A program made the translations under genes and the position numbers. DNA of 56,446 nucleotides from Bacteroidaceae bacterium (lineage in GTDB: Bacteria > Bacteroidota > Bacteroidia > Bacteroidales > Bacteroidaceae). The stretch is from positions 1-56,446 of the forward strand of contig JAFZKR010000090.1 in the NCBI GenBank assembly GCA_017551845.1, in the 5' to 3' direction. Under the pieces are notes generated by a model that saw nothing but the letters and a program-made list of their open reading frames with translations, ran no database searches and was not told the DNA's origin. Of the stretch, positions 16,713 to 25,704 are shown one piece after another. Within the stretch, counting starts at the first letter, position 1, and every line of letters begins with the position of its first letter.

Positions 16713-18053
16713 ATGGATAAGGAATTTCTGGATAACATTCTTGAAGTGATAGAGAACAAGGAAGCCGACAAGTTGAAAGCTATCCTTGAAGATATGCACC
16801 CAGCTGATATAGCCGAGTTGTGTGATACACTTGATGTGGATGATGCCCGGTTGGTATATCGTCAGCTGGACAACGAGACGGCAGCCGATGTGCTGGTTGA
16901 GATGGATGAGGACAACCGTAAGCGGTTGCTGGATGAACTCCCGTCTGAGGTTATTGCCACCAAGTTCATCGACAACATGGATACTGATGATGCTGTTGAT
17001 ATCATTCAGGATCTTGATGAGGAGAAGCAGGAGGAGGTGCTTGCTCATATAGGCGATATAGAACAGGCCAGCGATATTGTTGACCTGATGCAGTATGACG
17101 AGGATACCGCCGGTGGTCTGATGGGCACCGAGATGGTGGTGGTGAATGAGAATATGTCCATGCCCGAGTGTCTGCAGGAGATGCGCAAGCAGGCTGAGGA
17201 TCTGGATGATATTTACAATGTCTATGTGGTGGATGATGACGGACGCCTGAAGGGCGTATTCCCGCTCAAGAAGATGATTACCAATCCGTCGGTATCGAAA
17301 GTTAAGTACGTGATGGATGAGGATGTGATAAGCACCAAGGTCGATACACCAATTGATGATGTGGTACAGCTGATTGAAAAGTATAACCTTGTGTCAGTTC
17401 CGGTAATAGACAGCATAGGCCGCCTGCAGGGTCAGATAACGGTCGATGATGTGATCGATGAGTTGCGTGAACAACAGGAGCATGACTACCAGATGGCATC
17501 GGGTCTTACCGGTGACGTTGAGACGGCTGATAGTGTGTTCCGCCAGATGTGGTCACGAATACCTTGGCTGCTCATCGGCATATTGGGCGGAATCCTGAAC
17601 TCCAAACTGCTTGAGCATTTTGAATCATCATTTGCGGCATTCACATCGCTTCTGTTCTTTATTCCGCTTATTGGCGGTACGGGCGGTAATGTGGGTACCC
17701 AGTCATCGGCTCTTGTGGTACAGGGGCTGGCCAACGGCTCACTGAACACATCCAATATACTGAAGCAAGTATTCAAGGAGAGCGCTGTGGCACTGTTGAA
17801 TGCTATAGTGCTGTCACTGCTGGTCTTCAGTTACAATGTATGGGCATTCGGCTGGAGCGACCCGGTGACATACGCTGTCCCGGGCAGCATGTTCGCATTG
17901 GTTCTCATCGGAACGCTGTGGGGTACCTTGCTGCCGCTGCTTTTTGAGAAGATAAACATTGACCCCGCCATAGCCACCGGTCCTTTCGTACAGATTACGA
18001 ACGACCTTTTGGGTATGGGCATCTACATGGCGGTGATTACAATCATCATTTAG
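16713..18053 (+). CDS. mgtE: Magnesium transporter MgtE
   Basis: Magnesium-gated magnesium channel of the cytoplasmic membrane, 446 residues. The acidic N domain (about 1-125) contains the repeats HPADIAELCDTL and PSEVIATKFIDNM. Two CBS domains follow (about 130-255), and five membrane segments make the C-terminal channel domain, starting near RIPWLLIGILGGILN and including the pore-region GGTGGNVGTQSSALVVQG. Many aspartates and glutamates in the N and CBS domains fit magnesium sensing. A short hairpin (GGCCC/GGGCC at 16679-16695) lies in the leader, but I do not see an M-box riboswitch. The stop is three bases from the end of the convergent DUF349 gene. Confidence 0.94.
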   Translation: MDKEFLDNILEVIENKEADKLKAILEDMHPADIAELCDTLDVDDARLVYRQLDNETAADVLVEMDEDNRKRLLDELPSEVIATKFIDNMDTDDAVDIIQDLDEEKQEEVLAHIGDIEQASDIVDLMQYDEDTAGGLMGTEMVVVNENMSMPECLQEMRKQAEDLDDIYNVYVVDDDGRLKGVFPLKKMITNPSVSKVKYVMDEDVISTKVDTPIDDVVQLIEKYNLVSVPVIDSIGRLQGQITVDDVIDELREQQEHDYQMASGLTGDVETADSVFRQMWSRIPWLLIGILGGILNSKLLEHFESSFAAFTSLLFFIPLIGGTGGNVGTQSSALVVQGLANGSLNTSNILKQVFKESAVALLNAIVLSLLVFSYNVWAFGWSDPVTYAVPGSMFALVLIGTLWGTLLPLLFEKINIDPAIATGPFVQITNDLLGMGIYMAVITIII

Positions 18054-18056
18054 TAA

Positions 18057-19808
18057 TTATTCTTCTTCTGCGTCCAAGGCTTTAATCTGGGCAAGCAGGC
18101 TGTCGGCCTCTTGCTTGAGCGTCTCAATCTTGCTCTTGATGGCATCGACGAAACCATTGCCGGACTTGCTTGATGCGTTCATGAAGCCCAGATTGTTCTC
18201 GTAAGTCTGTATCTCGCTCTTTTTCTGCTCATATTGACGCTGAAGCTTTTCACGCGGAGAGCCGGCATCACGGACTGCACCTCCTCGCTGGGACTGGCGG
18301 CCACGTCTGGTACTCACCGCACTGCCGAATGACTCAACCACATCCTTGAACTCGGCTGTAATCTTGTCCTTGGCCTTGAAGGGTACGAATCCTATTCCGT
18401 TCCACTCATCAATGAGTTGTTGAATGGCTTGGACGTCATCATCCGAAAGATTGTCGGCATCAAAAGCCTTGAGCTTGGTCAGAATCTCTTTTTTGGCAGC
18501 CAGATTGGCGGTCTCCTCCCGTTTCTTTGATGAGGTATTCTTGTCACGCTGCTCGAAGAAATAGTCACAGGCTTCCGAGAAACGTTTCCACAGCTGGGTG
18601 GAGTATTTCTTCTGTACAGGACCTGTTTCACGCCATTCTTTACGCAATTCGGCAATGATGTCACCGGTGGCTTTCCAGTCAGTGCTATCCTTGAGAGCTT
18701 CGGCCTTTTCACACAGGGCAGTCTTTTTGACAAGATTGTCACCCATGCTGTTTTTGGCTTCCTTGAAGAACTCTCCCTTGCGGCGGAAGAATTCATCACA
18801 TGCAGCACGATAACGCTCGAATATCTTTTGGTTATGACGGATCGGGGCGAACCCTATGTCCTTCCATTTTTTCTGAAGTGCCAGAACCTCCTGAGTCTTG
18901 TAGTTCCAGCTTTGGAACGTGGTGAGCTTGTCGTACTCTATTCCCTCCAGAAGTTCGCAGATGACAATTTTCTGGTCCATGTGCTCCTGCTCATTTTTCT
19001 TGAGCTCCTCGAAATGCTGCTGATGACGGCGGTTGATAGTTGTCGATGCAGCCTTGAAGCGGTTCCATATCTCTTCCCTGCAATCCCGGGAGACAGGGCC
19101 GGTTTCACGGAAATCCTGATGGAGTTTCTGGAGCTTACGGAAAGCTGATACCACGTCCGGATCCTCTGCAAGTCTTTCGGCCTCTTCGCATATTGCGGTT
19201 TTGGCTTCCATGTTCTTCCGGAAGTCATATTCACGGAACTCATTGTTGAGTTTCTGGATATCATAGAACTGCTCGTTATACTGCTGGTAGGTTTTCCATA
19301 ACTCGGCGGCATTTTCAGCAGGAATCTCCTTTATTTCTTTCCACTCCTGAACAATAGCTTTATATTCACTGTAAGGTGCCCCTTCCGTATTGGCTTTTTC
19401 AATCAGTTCCTTGAAACGGTCCAGCAGGGCTCTCTTCTTCTGGAGATTTTCCTTTTTGACGACCTCAAGGGCTTCTTGTGCTGCAGCTTTCTTCTCTTTG
19501 ATGATATTCATGAGCTTGCGGTACTGCTCCTCCACAGGATCCGGTTCCGGCTTGTAGTCCTCAGCGGTTCCACCGGCGGACACGAATGCGGCGATGCGCT
19601 CCTCCTGTGCTGCCCTTTGAAGCCTGTAGAACGCCTGTTTGAGCGATTCCAGTTCAGGACGCTTTGCTATAGTGATGTCGCCCACCATCTCCTGCAGGCG
19701 GGCAATGATGTTCTCTCTTGTCAAAGCAGCCTCAGCCTGGACCTCAACGGGTTCCTGCTCTTGCTTCACCTCCTCAATCATCTCTTCTTTTTTCTCTTCC
19801 TCATCCAT
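18057..19808 (-). CDS. DUF349 repeat protein
   Basis: Cytoplasmic, highly charged, helical protein of 583 residues. After an acidic N-terminus (MDEEEKKEEMIEEVKQEQEP) there are about five copies of the DUF349 repeat, each with a tryptophan pattern such as ELRKEWRETGPVQKKYSTQL, LQKKWKDIGFAPIRHNQKIF or QEWKEIKEIPAENAAELWKT, followed by a C-terminal coiled coil after a glycine/arginine-rich stretch. DUF349 proteins are widespread in Bacteroidota and their molecular function is not established. It stands between convergent mgtE and the sugar-oxidation cluster, with about 90 bases upstream to the dehydrogenase gene, and is probably transcribed on its own. Confidence 0.85.
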   Translation of the reverse strand: MDEEEKKEEMIEEVKQEQEPVEVQAEAALTRENIIARLQEMVGDITIAKRPELESLKQAFYRLQRAAQEERIAAFVSAGGTAEDYKPEPDPVEEQYRKLMNIIKEKKAAAQEALEVVKKENLQKKRALLDRFKELIEKANTEGAPYSEYKAIVQEWKEIKEIPAENAAELWKTYQQYNEQFYDIQKLNNEFREYDFRKNMEAKTAICEEAERLAEDPDVVSAFRKLQKLHQDFRETGPVSRDCREEIWNRFKAASTTINRRHQQHFEELKKNEQEHMDQKIVICELLEGIEYDKLTTFQSWNYKTQEVLALQKKWKDIGFAPIRHNQKIFERYRAACDEFFRRKGEFFKEAKNSMGDNLVKKTALCEKAEALKDSTDWKATGDIIAELRKEWRETGPVQKKYSTQLWKRFSEACDYFFEQRDKNTSSKKREETANLAAKKEILTKLKAFDADNLSDDDVQAIQQLIDEWNGIGFVPFKAKDKITAEFKDVVESFGSAVSTRRGRQSQRGGAVRDAGSPREKLQRQYEQKKSEIQTYENNLGFMNASSKSGNGFVDAIKSKIETLKQEADSLLAQIKALDAEEE

Positions 19809-19872
19809 AATCGGAATGGTTTTTGTTTATATAATACCTCGCTAAAAGATGCAAATAAAAGCATTTATCCTT

Positions 19873-19897
19873 AAAACTCCTAATTTATTCGAGTTTT
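19873..19897 (-). terminator. Candidate terminator of the L-galactose cluster
   Basis: AAAACTC and GAGTTTT form a seven-base-pair stem around an 11-base A/T-rich loop, a few bases past the dehydrogenase stop. On the minus strand the 3' arm ends in TTTT, giving a weak intrinsic terminator. Confidence 0.4.
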
Positions 19898-19900
19898 TCT

Positions 19901-20920
19901 TCAGCCGAAGTTGACGAGGATGCGGAACACTTTGCCGGGAGCATCTATCCATTGTTGCATGGCATTCAGCGCTTTTTCGGGTTTGACCACTGCCGATATG
20001 AGTTCATCCTTGGGGCATGTGCCGCGTTGCAGATAGCGTATAACGGCCTCAAAGTCCGATGGTGTGGCATTACGTGAACCGTGAATGTTGAGCTCTTTTT
20101 TTACAAACAGTCCCGTGTGGAAGGTTACGTCATTCTTGGAGTAACCGATGCATACTACACGGCCGGAGAATGCCACCTCATCGATGGCTGCCTGATATGT
20201 GGGTACACTGCCTACTGCCTCAATCACTACTGTGGGACCTAATCCTCCAGTCAACTCTGTTAAGGTTTTGTGAAGGTCCTGCTCCTTTGAATTGATGGTG
20301 TGGGCTGCTCCGAGACGCTTGGCCAGCGCAAGTTTGTCATTGTCCAGATCAACTGCTATCACAGTGGCGCTGCGCAGAGATGCACGGACTATTGCACCTA
20401 CGCCTATCATTCCGCAACCGAAAACCAGTACTGTATCGGAATCAGTAACCTGTGCGCGTGATATTGCATGGAATCCCACACTCATGGGTTCAATAAGGGC
20501 ACAGTCACGCAGGGGAATTCCTGGTGCAGGAATAACCTTTTGCCAGGGCAGGATTATGTATTCACGCATGGCTCCGTCACGCTGTACGCCCAGTGTCTCA
20601 TTGAACTCGCAGGCGTTACTATGGCCTGAACGGCACGCGGCGCAGTGTCCGCAGCTGGTGTAGGGATTGACTGTTACGGTTAATCCCGGAGTAAGGAAAT
20701 CCGGAACTCCTGCGCCTGTACTCTCAATAGTTGCGCCAATCTCATGACCGGGAATAACAGCATTCTTGGCCATAAGGTTGCGTCCCAAAAATGTATTGAG
20801 GTCCGAGCCACAGAAACCTACATATCCTATCTTGAGTAGTACCTCACCCGCACCGGCTATCGGTTTTGGTGCCTCCTCTACTATCATCTCTCCCTGTGCG
20901 GGAATTCTAATCTGTCTCAT
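19901..20920 (-). CDS. Zinc-dependent alcohol dehydrogenase, probable L-galactonate dehydrogenase
   Basis: Medium-chain dehydrogenase of 339 residues. Catalytic zinc ligands are visible in GFCGSDLNTF and PGHEIGATIE, the structural-zinc cysteines in CGHCAACRSGHSNAC, and the NAD-binding glycine motif in VFGCGMIGVGAIV. It is most like polyol and sugar-acid dehydrogenases such as E. coli LgoD. The product of the upstream lactonase would be L-galactonate, and oxidation at C5 would give D-tagaturonate, as reported for the matching gene in Bacteroides vulgatus; the substrate here is inferred from neighbours. The gene is separated from the permease by 107 structured bases, unlike the overlapping genes upstream. 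Confidence 0.82.
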   Translation of the reverse strand: MRQIRIPAQGEMIVEEAPKPIAGAGEVLLKIGYVGFCGSDLNTFLGRNLMAKNAVIPGHEIGATIESTGAGVPDFLTPGLTVTVNPYTSCGHCAACRSGHSNACEFNETLGVQRDGAMREYIILPWQKVIPAPGIPLRDCALIEPMSVGFHAISRAQVTDSDTVLVFGCGMIGVGAIVRASLRSATVIAVDLDNDKLALAKRLGAAHTINSKEQDLHKTLTELTGGLGPTVVIEAVGSVPTYQAAIDEVAFSGRVVCIGYSKNDVTFHTGLFVKKELNIHGSRNATPSDFEAVIRYLQRGTCPKDELISAVVKPEKALNAMQQWIDAPGKVFRILVNFG

Positions 20921-20937
20921 GTTAGTTTTTTATTACA

Positions 20938-21027
20938 TTGGCTTTGGCCTTGCTTTGGCTGCCATGCGGTGCGTGTCTCTCGGCCCAAAGGGCCGCTAAA
21001 AAGCCAACGCTAAAGCCAACGCCAAAG
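20938..21027. repeat. GGCTTTGGC-rich inverted repeat between permease and dehydrogenase
   Basis: The left arm (20938-20961, built from TTGGCTTTGGC and TTGCTTTGGC) is complementary with a few mismatches to the right arm (21002-21027, built from AGCCAACGCTAAAGCC and AACGCCAAAG). Between them a perfect hairpin, CGGCCC-AAA-GGGCCG, lies at 20981-20995. The transcript would fold into a long structure just after the permease stop. Confidence 0.6.
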
Positions 21028-22242
21028 TTAGTCAATTACTTTATGGCCACGCCACCCGTACCACGCACAAACTGCAAAGCAAATGAGCGGAATTATGTAT
21101 GATATGTTAGGGTTGGCCATTGATTTCTGTACGTACGCAGTCAGTATGGGCAGAATGGAGTTACCCACGATTGCCATTACCAGGAATGCCGATCCGCTCT
21201 TGGTGTCACCCTTGAGGTCAGTGAGTGCAAGTGAGAACTGGGTGGGGTACATGATTGACATGAAAAATGATATACCCATCATGGCGAATACAGCTGCTTT
21301 TCCGCCTACAATGCATACAAAAATACAGAGGAGCACATTGGCTACACCGTAGAATACCAGCATATTTTCCGGGCGGAACTTGACCATAAGCGTGGTCCCT
21401 ATCCATCGGCCCAGCAGGAAGAACAGCATGTAGAATCCAAAGAATGTGGTGGCCTGGTTGTTGGTCATGCCTACATAGTTGATGCAATATACCAGGAACA
21501 GACTGTTCACGGCAGTCTGACCACCATTGTAGAAGAACTGTGCGATGACACCATTACGCAGATGACTGCGCTTAAGTACCTTAAATGATATCAGTTTTTT
21601 ATTGTCTTCATCGGAATCCTCTGCCTGTATGCGCGGCAGGTGGGTAAAGATGAATACTACCGCAATGACTATAAGTACTATGGCAAAGATTGCGTAAGTA
21701 AGGCGGAAGGTGTGTATCTCCTGTTCTACGGTGCTGGTGGCCTCTGTGCCCAGAATAATCTTGCTCAGGAACATGGCTGCTATGAATGCACCCAGACCGT
21801 TGAAGGCTTGTGCCAGATTGAGGCGACGCGGGGCTGTAGCGGGGTCACCCAGTTCTGTTACGTATGGGTTGGCGGCTGTCTCCAGGAAACACATGCCAAT
21901 GGCTACGATAAAGAATGCACACAGGTAGAGCGGGAAACTGTGCATACGTGTTACCGGCATGAACAGCAGTCCGCCCGCTGCAGCTATGAGCAAGCCCAGT
22001 ATGATTCCGGCCTTGTAGCTGAAGCGCTTCATGAACATGGCTATCGGTATGGGGAACAGGAAGTAGGCAAACCAGTAAGAGGTCTCCACAAACTCTGCTT
22101 TGGCCTGGTCTATATCAAAGAGCGTCATCATTTTCTTTACGACCGATGACAGCAGGTTATTGCTTATCGCCCACAGGAAGAACAGGCAGATTACCATTGA
22201 CAGCGCAACGGTAAAGGTTTTTGATTTGGTGTTCTGGCTCAT
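21028..22242 (-). CDS. FucP-like sugar permease (MFS), probable L-galactose transporter
   Basis: Major facilitator protein of 404 residues with about twelve membrane segments. The FucP-family pattern is visible at FFLWAISNNLLSSVV near the N-terminus and at FLETAANPYVTELGDP in the first half, with FYMLFFLLGRWIGTTLM in the second half. FucP-type carriers are proton symporters for L-fucose, L-galactose and related sugars. It begins with a four-base ATGA overlap with the lactonase gene and is therefore translationally coupled to it. The substrate is inferred to be L-galactose, or possibly L-fucose, from the cluster. Confidence 0.85.
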   Translation of the reverse strand: MSQNTKSKTFTVALSMVICLFFLWAISNNLLSSVVKKMMTLFDIDQAKAEFVETSYWFAYFLFPIPIAMFMKRFSYKAGIILGLLIAAAGGLLFMPVTRMHSFPLYLCAFFIVAIGMCFLETAANPYVTELGDPATAPRRLNLAQAFNGLGAFIAAMFLSKIILGTEATSTVEQEIHTFRLTYAIFAIVLIVIAVVFIFTHLPRIQAEDSDEDNKKLISFKVLKRSHLRNGVIAQFFYNGGQTAVNSLFLVYCINYVGMTNNQATTFFGFYMLFFLLGRWIGTTLMVKFRPENMLVFYGVANVLLCIFVCIVGGKAAVFAMMGISFFMSIMYPTQFSLALTDLKGDTKSGSAFLVMAIVGNSILPILTAYVQKSMANPNISYIIPLICFAVCAWYGWRGHKVID

Positions 22243-23159
22243 TCTGACATATTTTTAATGTAAGGTAAATCTATTTCTGTTTTGATGTTGTAGAACTTCA
22301 CGGCATTCAGTCCAAGGAACTGTTCCTTTTCCTGCTCCGTGAGTTCACATGATTTCAGTATGAAATCGTATGACATACGGTAGGTGATGGCTGTGATGGT
22401 GCGCGGGTAGTCCGATCCCCACATCAGCTTGTCCATACCTACCTCATCGGCTGCCTCACGTATAGCTTTTACGGCTCCCTTGAACGGGTAGAACTCTGAG
22501 TTGAAGAGCCAGGTTATGCCGCCCGATTCTATCATCACGTTCTTGTGGCTGGCCAGCCGGATTTGCTCCATCCAACCGGGTACGGTAACCATCCCGAAAT
22601 GACCTACTGCAATCTTCAGGTTGGGGCATTCCTGTATTACCTCTTCCATCTCAGGTACCTGTACGGCTCCATCTTCAAGGGTTATTGAGAGGAACACTCC
22701 TTTCTGCTCCATGATGCGGAACATCTCCATCATTTCAGGGCAGGTGAGGCTTATGCGGCCTGCAGGAGTCTGGAGCCTGTGTCCGGGAATGGCTATTCCT
22801 TGAAATCCCCGGTCTATCAGGTCTTTGGCCTGGGCAAGCCAACCTGGCAGACGGTAATCGGCCATTCCGCATACAATGAAACGGTCAGGGTAGCGGCTCC
22901 GGACATCGGCCAGGTAGTCATTCTGAAGGCCGTCTATGAACTCCTGCACTACTACGGCTGCGGTTACTTGGGCGTAGTCCATGTTGGAGAGGAATACCTC
23001 GGCAGTGTTGCGGCCGTCAATAATGAACGGCGGCACCATCTGTCGCACTTCACCCATAAAGAGTGAACGGCCGTTATCAAGCGTGCGTATGGGCATTCCG
23101 TTCACAACGGTGTCCTGACGCAGCCAAAGGTGAGAGTGGGTGTCTATGATCTTCATCAT
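22239..23159 (-). CDS. COG3618 amidohydrolase, probable L-galactono-1,5-lactonase
   Basis: Metal-dependent hydrolase of the amidohydrolase superfamily, 306 residues. Landmarks are the N-terminal IIDTHSHLWLRQD with the HxH metal site, AVGHFGM in the middle and MWGSDYPRT with the conserved aspartate near residue 250. COG3618 members include fuconolactonase and galactonolactonase, which open sugar lactones. The start at 23159 overlaps the reductase stop by ATGA, which decides it over a GTG three codons upstream. It would hydrolyse the lactone made by the reductase to L-galactonate. Confidence 0.85.
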   Translation of the reverse strand: MMKIIDTHSHLWLRQDTVVNGMPIRTLDNGRSLFMGEVRQMVPPFIIDGRNTAEVFLSNMDYAQVTAAVVVQEFIDGLQNDYLADVRSRYPDRFIVCGMADYRLPGWLAQAKDLIDRGFQGIAIPGHRLQTPAGRISLTCPEMMEMFRIMEQKGVFLSITLEDGAVQVPEMEEVIQECPNLKIAVGHFGMVTVPGWMEQIRLASHKNVMIESGGITWLFNSEFYPFKGAVKAIREAADEVGMDKLMWGSDYPRTITAITYRMSYDFILKSCELTEQEKEQFLGLNAVKFYNIKTEIDLPYIKNMSE

Positions 23160-24109
23160 GAGTTGCACCAGGTTACTCTCTGTTGGTTGCCGATAATTTC
23201 GCGGACCTCAAATACCAGATCCCAGTCAAGCGGTTCCTGCACTACCTCAATGTTCTTGAGTACATTCTTGGGGTTGGCAGAACTGAACAGGGTGGTGGCA
23301 ATGCGGGGGTTGCTGTATGAATACTGTACTGCCAGTTTTTCAATTGATGTACCCTTTGCCTTGCAGTGTTGCGCAGCCTTGGCGCAAGCTTGTACCAGAG
23401 GCTTGGGTGCGGGGTGCCAATCGGGAACTCCGCGCTCTGACAGCAGGCCCATAGCAAGCGGGGAGGCGTTGATCACGCCTATTCCTTTCTGTTCAAAGTA
23501 GCCTAAATAGTCATTCAGTTTGTCATCGTTCAGGCAGAAATGGCAGAAGTTCAGGATGCTCTCGACTGTTCCTGCGGGTGCGTGGTCAACCACCCACTTG
23601 AGGTTTTCAAGCTGGAGGTCGGTTATACCTACGTGGCCGACTATGCCTTTGTCGCGGAGTTCAACGAGTGCGGGAAGTGTCTCATCAACCACTTTCTGCA
23701 ATCCGCCCGGCAGTGCTGCCTGGAACTCAATGTCATGTACGTTGATAATGTCAATGTGGTCAATATTGAGACGCTCCATGCTCTCATAGACGCTCTCTGT
23801 GGCACGCTTGGCACTGTAGTCCCAGGTATTCACGCCGTCCTTTCCGTATCGGCCCACCTTGGTGGACAGGTAGTATTTGTCACGCGGTATATCCTTGAGT
23901 GCCTTGCCCAATACTGTTTCGGCCTTGTAATGGCCGTAATATGGCGATACATCGATAAAGTTCAGACCGTTGTCAACGGCAGTAAAAACAGCTTTGATAG
24001 CCTCTTTTTCATTGATCTCATGGAATACACCGCCTAATGATGAAGCGCCGAAGGCCAGACGGGCCACTTTAATTCCGGTTTTGCCGATTTCGTTGTATTT
24101 CAGACTCAT
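23156..24109 (-). CDS. Aldo/keto reductase, probable L-galactose dehydrogenase
   Basis: NAD(P)-dependent aldo/keto reductase of 317 residues that would oxidise L-galactose (or L-fucose) to the 1,5-lactone. The catalytic tetrad is visible: Asp and Tyr in NFIDVSPYYGHYKAE, Lys in LSTKVGRYG and His in IINVHDIEF. The ATG at 24109 (MSLKYNEIGKTGIKVARLAF) gives the normal family start; the frame remains open upstream for 53 codons into the ispH 3' region without similarity. ispH ends 28 bases upstream on the same strand and no separate promoter is seen, so the cluster may be read from the porQ-cmk-ispH transcript. Confidence 0.87.
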   Translation of the reverse strand: MSLKYNEIGKTGIKVARLAFGASSLGGVFHEINEKEAIKAVFTAVDNGLNFIDVSPYYGHYKAETVLGKALKDIPRDKYYLSTKVGRYGKDGVNTWDYSAKRATESVYESMERLNIDHIDIINVHDIEFQAALPGGLQKVVDETLPALVELRDKGIVGHVGITDLQLENLKWVVDHAPAGTVESILNFCHFCLNDDKLNDYLGYFEQKGIGVINASPLAMGLLSERGVPDWHPAPKPLVQACAKAAQHCKAKGTSIEKLAVQYSYSNPRIATTLFSSANPKNVLKNIEVVQEPLDWDLVFEVREIIGNQQRVTWCNS

Positions 24110-24137
24110 AATGTAATTAAGTATTTGTAATTGGTAA

Positions 24138-25001
24138 TTATCGTAGATGCTCAAGCAGGTAGTCGCGACACTGCTCCATAAGCCATTTCGGGGTTGAAGT
24201 CGCTCCGCAAATACCCACAGATTCAGCCCCGTCAAGCAATTTGGAATCAATATCCTCCCGGCCTTCAATCATATATGAACGGGGGTTTACATTGAGACAT
24301 TCATTGAACAACACTTTTCCGTTTGAACTTTTTCTGCCTGACACGAACAGTATCACGTCATGACGCTTTGCAAACTCGCGGAGGTTCTCGCGCCGGTGTG
24401 AAACCTGTCCGCAAACGGTGTTGTTGTGCACGAACTGACGTCCTTCGGGAATCCTGGCGGCTATCTTTTCTACAAGCTGGTTGTAGTTAGAGAGGGACTT
24501 GGTGGTTTGTGAATAGAGAAAGATATCCTTGCTGAAATCTATCAGGTCAATTTCGTCGGCTGATTCTATCACTGTCACGTTTCCATCAGTCTGTCCTACC
24601 AGTCCGAGTACTTCAGCATGTCCTTTTTGGCCGAAAATGATTATCTGTTGGGTTGATGTGTCGAGCTTTTCGAATTGACGGTGGATGCGCTGCTGTAGTT
24701 TGAGTACAACGGGACATGTAGCGTCAATCAGGGTTATTCCGTTGCTGCGGGCTGTGTCATAGGTGGAAGGGGGCTCGCCGTGAGCTCTTAAAAGGACACG
24801 GGCGTTGTGAAGAGAGTTGTATTGGTCATGGTTGATTGTTTTCAATCCCAGTTTCTCCAGGCGGTCGCACTCGATGCCGTTGTGGACGATATCACCCAGA
24901 CAGAAAAGTTCATCGCCTTTCTGGAGTTCCTCTTCGGCCTTGCCGATCGCCGATAGTACACCGAAACAGAAACCGGAGTCATTGTCAATCTCAATCCTCA
25001 T
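24138..25001 (-). CDS. ispH: 4-hydroxy-3-methylbut-2-enyl diphosphate reductase
   Basis: Last enzyme of the MEP isoprenoid pathway, an iron-sulfur protein that yields IPP and DMAPP. The 287-residue protein has the three cluster cysteines in context: [11 protein letters not shown] near the N-terminus, DATCPVV in the middle and [11 protein letters not shown] in the second half, with the conserved AHGEPPS and a final [17 protein letters not shown]. The start at 25001 ([15 protein letters not shown]) overlaps the cmk stop by ATGA and is preferred over the upstream open frame. The porQ-cmk-ispH order is conserved in several Bacteroidales. Confidence 0.95.
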   Translation of the reverse strand: MRIEIDNDSGFCFGVLSAIGKAEEELQKGDELFCLGDIVHNGIECDRLEKLGLKTINHDQYNSLHNARVLLRAHGEPPSTYDTARSNGITLIDATCPVVLKLQQRIHRQFEKLDTSTQQIIIFGQKGHAEVLGLVGQTDGNVTVIESADEIDLIDFSKDIFLYSQTTKSLSNYNQLVEKIAARIPEGRQFVHNNTVCGQVSHRRENLREFAKRHDVILFVSGRKSSNGKVLFNECLNVNPRSYMIEGREDIDSKLLDGAESVGICGATSTPKWLMEQCRDYLLEHLR

Positions 25002-25687
25002 CTTTCCGAAGCAGCTTTGATGTATTGTTCCATGAGCCACTCGTCCTGTTCCTCGATTGTCATGAAACTGTTGTCGAGAACGATTGCGTCATCGGCTTTC
25101 CTTAAGGGCGATATGGCACGATGGGAGTCGATGTAATCCCTTTCACGTACATTTTTCAGTACCTCTTCATAATCGGGATTCTGTCCTTTCTGCACCATCT
25201 CATCATAACGGCGGCGTGCCCTTACCTCGTCGGATGCGGTCACGAATATCTTAAGTGCTGCATCGGGAAATACTGTCGTTCCTATGTCCCTGCCGTCCAT
25301 GATCACCGCACCTTCACTGCCCATGCGCCTTTGTTCGGCAGTCATGGCCTCTCTTACGAATCCTATGGCTGATATCGGGCTCACCTTGGATGAAACCTCC
25401 ATGCCACGTATTTCAGATTCTACATTCTCATTGTTCAGAATAGTGTATTGGACTCCATCGGCATCTTTGCCGAATGAAATATGGATCTGGTCAATCTCGT
25501 GTCTGAGCGATTCCTCATCGATATTGTTTCCGTCAATGAATCCGCGCCTCAGTGCATAGAGGGTGACTGCACGATACATTGCACCTGTGTCAATATAGGT
25601 GTAACCGGTTTTCGCTGCGAGTGTTTTCGCCATTGTGCTTTTGCCGCATGACGAATGTCCGTCAATGGCTATTATTATCTTTTTCAT
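24998..25687 (-). CDS. cmk: Cytidylate kinase
   Basis: Phosphorylates CMP and dCMP in pyrimidine nucleotide recycling. The 229-residue protein starts [18 protein letters not shown], with the P-loop at about residues 9-17, followed by [13 protein letters not shown] and the late [14 protein letters not shown] and RARRRYDEM segments. An in-frame ATG at 25708 overlaps the porQ stop (ATGA) and would add seven residues; the family N-terminus favours 25687 but coupling favours 25708. ispH follows with its own ATGA overlap. Confidence 0.93.
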   Translation of the reverse strand: MKKIIIAIDGHSSCGKSTMAKTLAAKTGYTYIDTGAMYRAVTLYALRRGFIDGNNIDEESLRHEIDQIHISFGKDADGVQYTILNNENVESEIRGMEVSSKVSPISAIGFVREAMTAEQRRMGSEGAVIMDGRDIGTTVFPDAALKIFVTASDEVRARRRYDEMVQKGQNPDYEEVLKNVRERDYIDSHRAISPLRKADDAIVLDNSFMTIEEQDEWLMEQYIKAASER

Positions 25688-25704
25688 TTCTATTGATGGG
25701 TTGT

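Noticed and set aside
24110..24268. N-terminal extension of the aldo/keto reductase
   Set aside because: It overlaps the 3' end of ispH and precedes the normal family start MSLKYNEIG.
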